Part shown: positions 59,820 through 64,000 of the stretch, piece by piece
How the letters are laid out: every line of letters begins with the position of its first letter
How positions within the stretch are numbered: position 1 is the stretch's first letter
Source of the DNA: an uncultured Spartobacteria bacterium
GTDB lineage: Bacteria > Verrucomicrobiota > Verrucomicrobiia > Chthoniobacterales > JAATET01
Direction of reading: 5' to 3'
Length of the DNA: 64,000 bases
Assembly: GCA_938011325.1 (NCBI GenBank)
Contig: CALLUD010000011.1
Location: 124,001 to 188,000, forward strand
Notes under the pieces: generated by a model
What the model saw: the letters and a program-made list of their open reading frames with translations, nothing else
The model's database searches: none
What the model was told of the DNA's origin: nothing
Program-made: the position numbers and the translations under genes

Positions 59820-61272
59820 GCGAAGCGCTTTCGAGCACCTGCCGCGCATTGGCGGGGTCGTTGTCCACCAACCCCGAGAACGCCGACAACATCGCTTCGC
59901 GCCGGATTTCCGGATCCTGCACGCTGATGGCGCGTTCCCACGCCGGCTGCGGGCTGTCGAAGCTCAGCATGTCAACGATCGCGGCATTTGCCTGATCCCG
60001 GTCGCGACCGGCGGGCAGGGTATCCACCCAGCTCTGCGCCGCGTCAGCATTTCCCTCGTCGAGCCATCCACTGACGACACCAATCACCGCGCGCTCGCGA
60101 ACGGCCGGATCGGAAATCGCCTGCGCCTGTTTGGCTGCCTCCTCGGGGGAATTGTAGGCCCACGACTCGAAGATCCATTCCGCTGCCTCGTGATTCTGCG
60201 AATGTTTCGTCTGGAAATACTCGAACGCCGCCTTCGGATCGTTCTCCGCCCACCCGGCCAGCGCTCCGACGATTGCCTCGCTCTGCGCGGGTCCGGCCGG
60301 CAGCGCCTCCGCCCATTGCAGCGCCTGCGAAGGATTCACCAGTGCCAGCTCCTCGGCGATGGTGCTGCCCACGCTCTCGAGCAATGCCGGGTCGTTGATC
60401 TGCTGGATCTCGCGGGCCGCATCGGCCGGCGCGGATTCCGCCATCGCCCAAAGCACCTCCTCGACCGCCGTGCTCTGCTCATTTTTGTCGGTGAGTCCCT
60501 TTGCCCACTGCAGCGCCTCGTGGGGATTCGACTCCCCGAGCGCCGCGCCGATATTTGCGATCGCTTCAAGCTTCGCCGCGGGATCCGTCAATCCGCGCAC
60601 GATCTCCATCGCCTGCGGCAGCGACGAACGGGAAAGCTCGCCGGCAATCGTTGCGAGCGCGGCTTCCTGCGTCTCACCCAGCAGCGTCTGGCGCGCCCAG
60701 TTGAGCGCCTCCGGGGCATTCTGCTCCGCGTAGTAATCCGTCATCCAGAGCACGATCTCCTCGAGATCCTCGTCTTCGCCGGCCTCGGCGGCGAGCTTCG
60801 GCAGCGCCGAGACAAATCCCGGCACCAAAATCGGCCAGGCCTCCGCCCCGCCCGATTCGCTGGCCTCGAGGTCATCCAGATAATCGAGGAAGCTCGACTG
60901 GTCCTCGTTGAGCCACTTCACGAGAATCATCTCCACCACGCCGGCGCGCAGCGAGGCGTCCTGCAACGCGAGGGCCTGATTGAGCAGCGGCCCGAGACCG
61001 TCCACCGATGCCGAGCCAACCTCGGCGTTCCAATCCTCGATCGTGTTCAGCGGCTTCCCGGCGCTTACCGGACCGGATGTCGACTTCGTCTGCGCCGCAG
61101 TCGTCTGCCGGGGCGTGGCACCGGGTGAATCCGTGATCTCCTGCCTGGGCTCGGGGGAACCTCCAAGGAACAGGATGGCGCCTGCGACGACGCCGACGAG
61201 CCCTCCCACGCCGACGATGAGAAGCCAGGAAGGAACGCCGCCGGAAGATGCTGGTTGCTGATCTGCACTCAT
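59749..61272 (-). CDS. Membrane-anchored helical-repeat protein
   Basis: A 507-residue protein with one N-terminal helix (about 14-40, WLLIVGVGGLVGVVAG) and no other membrane segment; the rest would be periplasmic. From about residue 120 to 490 it is built of roughly 30-35-residue helical repeats with a recurring A-x-x-W-A pattern (EALNWARQTLLG, EALQWAKGLTDK, QALQWAEALPAG, AAQSWVDTLPAG, QPAWERAISV). These are TPR/HEAT-like scaffolds; similar acidic repeat proteins are frequent in Verrucomicrobiota. No catalytic motif. It overlaps dusB by 71 bp at the 3' end. Confidence 0.8.
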   Translation of the reverse strand: MSADQQPASSGGVPSWLLIVGVGGLVGVVAGAILFLGGSPEPRQEITDSPGATPRQTTAAQTKSTSGPVSAGKPLNTIEDWNAEVGSASVDGLGPLLNQALALQDASLRAGVVEMILVKWLNEDQSSFLDYLDDLEASESGGAEAWPILVPGFVSALPKLAAEAGEDEDLEEIVLWMTDYYAEQNAPEALNWARQTLLGETQEAALATIAGELSRSSLPQAMEIVRGLTDPAAKLEAIANIGAALGESNPHEALQWAKGLTDKNEQSTAVEEVLWAMAESAPADAAREIQQINDPALLESVGSTIAEELALVNPSQALQWAEALPAGPAQSEAIVGALAGWAENDPKAAFEYFQTKHSQNHEAAEWIFESWAYNSPEEAAKQAQAISDPAVRERAVIGVVSGWLDEGNADAAQSWVDTLPAGRDRDQANAAIVDMLSFDSPQPAWERAISVQDPEIRREAMLSAFSGLVDNDPANARQVLESASLTDQEKAFLQSLLNSVSSRNSEE

Positions 61273-61327
61273 GAAAAATTAGCTGGGGGCTTACCATGCC
61301 GCAGTCCCCGAAAATTGCCAACCGCGA

Positions 61328-62410
61328 TCAACGCAGATTCTCGATCACCCGCCGGATGTCCTCGAGCGTGACCGCCTGCGACACGAACGCACTCCCGAGC
61401 GCCTCCAGCAGCACGAAACGAATCTGACCGGCTTCGAATTTCTTGTCCTTCCCCATCGCGGCAATGATCGCGTCGGTCGAAAGATCGTCCGGAAGCCGCA
61501 CCGGCAGATCGAACTTCTCCAGCGCCTCGCGCACCCGCTCCGCGTCAGCCTCCGTGAGGCCCGCCTTCTCGACCGAGAGCGCAAGCGCCGCGCAGAGCCC
61601 GAGGCTGATCGCCTCGCCGTGGAGAAACCGCCCGTAGCCGGCGGACTGCTCGATCGCGTGCCCGATCGTGTGGCCGAAATTCAGGAGCGCCCGCTCGCCG
61701 GTCGTCTCGCGCTCGTCGGCGGCAACCACACGCGCCTTGATTCCCACATTGCGCGCAATCAGCGGGGCGAGATTCGTCCGCTCGCCCGGTCGCAATTCCT
61801 CCAGCATCTCCGGATCACGGATCGCCGCGTGCTTGATGATCTCGGCAAACCCTTCGTTGAACTCCCGGTCCGGCAGCGTCATGAGCGTCGCCGTATCCGC
61901 GATGACGAACTCCGGATGATGAAACGCGCCGATGAGATTTTTTCCGCCCGGCGCATTCACGCCCGTCTTTCCGCCCACCGAGCTGTCCACGAGCGACACG
62001 ACCGTCGTCGGCACCTGCACGTAGGGAATCCCGCGATAGTAAATCGCCGCGACAAACCCCGCGAGATCCCCCACCACGCCGCCGCCCAGCGCAATGAGCA
62101 GCGACTTGCGGTCAAACCCCGCCGCAATCATCCGATTGCACACGTCCGCCACGACCTCCATCCGCTTCGAGTTTTCACCCACCGGCACGGTGAACAGCTC
62201 CGGCTCGCAGCCCGCCTCCCGCAGCTTCTCCAGCAGCGACGTCGCATAAATGCCCGCCACCGTCTCGTCGCTGACCACCGCCACGCGCGGCGACTTCAAA
62301 AACGGGCGCAATCGATCGGCCAGCGTCGACAACAGGCCATCGCCCACCCACACGGTGTAGCCATTCCGCTCCAGCGGCACATCCACGGTCAGCATCCCGG
62401 TTTCGCTCAT
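61328..62410 (-). CDS. aroB: 3-dehydroquinate synthase
   Basis: A 360-residue shikimate-pathway enzyme that converts DAHP to 3-dehydroquinate, using NAD and a divalent metal. GGGVVGDLAGFVAAIYYRG near residue 104, PTTVVSLVDSSVGGKTGVN near 130, EGFAEIIKHAAI near 182 and NFGHTIGHAIE near 245 (metal His) are intact. The ATG at 62410 gives the standard N-terminus. Monocistronic. Confidence 0.96.
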   Translation of the reverse strand: MSETGMLTVDVPLERNGYTVWVGDGLLSTLADRLRPFLKSPRVAVVSDETVAGIYATSLLEKLREAGCEPELFTVPVGENSKRMEVVADVCNRMIAAGFDRKSLLIALGGGVVGDLAGFVAAIYYRGIPYVQVPTTVVSLVDSSVGGKTGVNAPGGKNLIGAFHHPEFVIADTATLMTLPDREFNEGFAEIIKHAAIRDPEMLEELRPGERTNLAPLIARNVGIKARVVAADERETTGERALLNFGHTIGHAIEQSAGYGRFLHGEAISLGLCAALALSVEKAGLTEADAERVREALEKFDLPVRLPDDLSTDAIIAAMGKDKKFEAGQIRFVLLEALGSAFVSQAVTLEDIRRVIENLR

Positions 62411-62593
62411 GCGCCCAGCATTCTGACCCGGACCGCCGATGTCCATTCAAAGCCGCCGGAGCCTCCGGAACGGCGCCGGAAACCTCAACCGCTTGAATGC
62501 CTCATCCCCCGCCCTCGCGGAGACACTCACGGATGGCCTCCAGCTCGAGCACGGCGTGACGATCGCGCGGCAGGCCCATTGCCCGCTTCGCGT

Positions 62594-62974
62594 CTACCGC
62601 CCCAGTTGATTCGCGATCGCGGAGCGGTCGATGAGCGAGTGGACTTCGTGAATCTTCCCGTTCCGCAACGTGTAAAACACGTGTTCCGCGAAGGCGACGC
62701 GGCGACCGTTGACTTGCATGCCAAGGAATTCCCCGGTCGGCGTGCAGTCGAAGAAAAGCCGCGCGGCAACGAGATCGTCCGTCGCGGCGAGAAGCTCGAT
62801 CCGGAAAAACAGATCGGGAATCGCCGCGAAGTTCCCGGCGATCATCGCCTCGTAGTCCAGGCGCGAGAGCGCGCGGCCGTTGTAGGTCAGCTCCTCGTTG
62901 ACGAATTCCTCGAGCCCGGTGCGAGCATTCAGCGCATCGATGTAACGACGGTAGAAGGTCTCCTGAGCATTCAT
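62594..62974 (-). CDS. SnoaL-like/NTF2-fold protein
   Basis: A 126-residue soluble protein of the cone-shaped NTF2 fold: an N-terminal helix pair (AQETFYRRYIDALNAR), the IPDLFFRIELLAATDDLVAARL strands (two stretches) and a C-terminal strand GKIHEVHSLIDR. SnoaL-like proteins include polyketide cyclases and ester cyclases as well as many unassigned small enzymes. No substrate can be named. Roughly 180 bp without features separate it from aroB. Confidence 0.8.
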   Translation of the reverse strand: MNAQETFYRRYIDALNARTGLEEFVNEELTYNGRALSRLDYEAMIAGNFAAIPDLFFRIELLAATDDLVAARLFFDCTPTGEFLGMQVNGRRVAFAEHVFYTLRNGKIHEVHSLIDRSAIANQLGR

Positions 62975-63055
62975 CGCATGCGGTTCGCATCCGACCGCAC
63001 CAACGGCCGCAACGCCCCCGGGTCCGCCTGCTTCATGCCTTCCGTCTCCGGCGCC

Positions 63056-63796
63056 TCACACCTGCGTGACCCCGCCGTCAACCACGAGGTCGATACCGGT
63101 CACGTAGCTGCTGTCGTCGGAGGCGAGGAAGACCGCGGCCCTGGCAATTTCGTCCGGGGTGCCGACGCGGCCCAGCGGAATCTGCGGCAGCACCGCGCCG
63201 ATGACCCCGTCGTCGATTCCGAGCTTGTCGTAGGCCGGCGTGGGAATGAATCCCGGGCTCAGCGAGTTCACGCGAATCCGGCGTTCCTTGAGATCCGTCG
63301 TCCACGTCCGCGCAAACGATCGCACCGCCGCCTTGGACGCCGCGTAAACACTGAAGTTTGCCGGCCCCGTGGACCCCGCGATCGACGCGTTGAGAATAAT
63401 TGAGCCGCCGTCGGGTATCAGCGGCAGCGCCTTCTGCACCGTGAAGACGAGCCCTTTCACGTTGGTGCTGAACGTCCGGTCGAAATGCTCCTCGGTGATC
63501 TGCCCCAGCGGCACAAATTCCCCGCCGCCGGCGTTGGCAAACAACACGTCGACGCGCCCCTTCTCCTCCCGGACACGGTCGTAGAGCCGGTCGAGATCCG
63601 CGAGGTTCGCGACATCACTCTGCACACCGGTTACATTTCGGCCGATCGATTGCACCGCGGCGTTCAGCTCCTTTTCCCGCCGCCCCGTGATGAACACATA
63701 CGCGCCCTCTTCGACGAACCGCTTCGCCGTCGCGAGTCCGATCCCGCTGGTGCCACCGGTCACCACCGCCACCTTGCCTTCGAGTTTATTTCCCAT
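63056..63796 (-). CDS. Short-chain dehydrogenase/reductase
   Basis: A 246-residue classical SDR. The cofactor motif is VVTGGTSGIGLATA at residue 11, NAGGGEF near 88, and the catalytic Ser-Tyr-Lys are in SIAGSTGPANFSVYAASKAA near 140-158. Arg/Lys in ITGRREKEL after beta-2 favours NADPH. The C-terminal FLASDDSSYVTGIDLVVDGG is standard. Its product is not predictable; it may be linked to the SnoaL-like gene downstream by 81 bp. Confidence 0.92.
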   Translation of the reverse strand: MGNKLEGKVAVVTGGTSGIGLATAKRFVEEGAYVFITGRREKELNAAVQSIGRNVTGVQSDVANLADLDRLYDRVREEKGRVDVLFANAGGGEFVPLGQITEEHFDRTFSTNVKGLVFTVQKALPLIPDGGSIILNASIAGSTGPANFSVYAASKAAVRSFARTWTTDLKERRIRVNSLSPGFIPTPAYDKLGIDDGVIGAVLPQIPLGRVGTPDEIARAAVFLASDDSSYVTGIDLVVDGGVTQV

Positions 63797-64000
63797 GCGT
63801 CACAGCTCGTCCAACTTCCCCGCCGGTCAACGCCGGAGGCTCTGACGCAATTGCATCACGATGCAGAAACGCCGGCTCAACAATCCGCCGACGCGGTGAT
63901 TCCACAGCACGCGAAGGCGCGAAAGCCTCCTCGCCGACGCGGCCCCCGGGCGCACTCAACTAGTTTCCGCCGCGGCTCTGGGAAAAAAGCGAACTGGAAA
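63797..64000. other. Terminal non-coding stretch
   Basis: No gene start is supported here. An 11-base sequence CGCCGACGCGG occurs twice about 50 bases apart, and the tail (AAAAAAG) is locally A-rich. It presumably belongs to the region upstream of the SDR gene and the next gene beyond the window. Confidence 0.3.

Noticed and set aside
1..64000. tRNA, rRNA, CRISPR arrays, insertion sequences or phage genes
   Set aside because: I scanned for T-loop-like GGTTCRAATCC sequences, regular direct repeats, transposase and integrase motifs and found none; a covariance-model scan would be decisive for tRNAs and small RNAs.

Overview
This 64 kb window is a compact, GC-rich bacterial chromosome segment without rRNA, tRNA, CRISPR, transposase or phage genes that I could see. 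The gene content points to Verrucomicrobiota, probably a Spartobacteria/Terrimicrobium-like lineage. The pointers are PEP-CTERM-anchored exoproteins, an autotransporter-associated beta-strand repeat protein, a DUF5069 protein, the futalosine menaquinone enzyme MqnC, a eukaryotic-type glutamine synthetase (GSII) and several secreted polysaccharide hydrolases. The taxonomic placement is inference, not a search result. The organism has an LPS-type outer membrane (LptE, LptF/G-like, BamD-like, heptosyltransferase-like genes) and a full peptidoglycan machinery.

Layout. 1-9.3 kb: H+-pyrophosphatase, fused SpmA-SpmB protein, CYTH-like protein, split ChrA transporter, CPA2 antiporter with a cyclic-nucleotide domain, MoeB-rhodanese and MOSC protein. 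9.3-16.4 kb is the plant-polymer block: a secreted GH30 enzyme, a divergent LytTR-type two-component system, and a 1255-residue protein that carries an AA10 lytic polysaccharide monooxygenase (LPMO), two CBM2, a Calx-beta domain, a GH9 cellulase and a CBM3c in one chain. 16.4-20.3 kb: purU, a PEP-CTERM adhesin-like protein flanked by a decayed copy of the purU 5' end, and a stranded PEP-CTERM tail. 20.3-29.7 kb: thrS, a Rieske oxygenase, an unknown secreted protein with RlpA-like motifs, infC, a HAD phosphatase and three glycosyltransferases. 29.7-34.9 kb is one minus-strand run, tsaE-tsaB-mrdA-GH5-amiC, in which a PEP-CTERM endoglucanase sits between two cell-wall genes.

35-49 kb: pgi with two small envelope genes, rsmI, bamD-lptE, rpoA-rplQ, a tiny kinase-like gene overlapping a PP2C phosphatase, GSII behind a candidate sigma-54 promoter, VapBC, a YhaM-like nuclease, mqnC, rodA and an orphan OppF-type ATPase. 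49-64 kb is mostly housekeeping: tlyA-nadK-ptsN, an acyl carrier protein, pfk-apt, dacA, mtgA, dinG, an LptF/G permease, dusB, a helical-repeat protein, aroB, a SnoaL-like protein and an SDR.

Functionally the window couples extracellular cellulose and galactan attack (GH30, LPMO-GH9, GH5) with surface display by PEP-CTERM sorting and with envelope biogenesis. The strongest candidate for something new is the oxidative-plus-hydrolytic cellulase fusion and its adjacent sensor pair. Secondary points are the kinase-like/PP2C overlap, the possible AUU start and His/Asp tail of infC, the purU relic, and the GH5 gene inside a peptidoglycan operon. Genes are tightly packed with many 4-bp ATGA overlaps and three convergent pairs that share a CTAG stop overlap.
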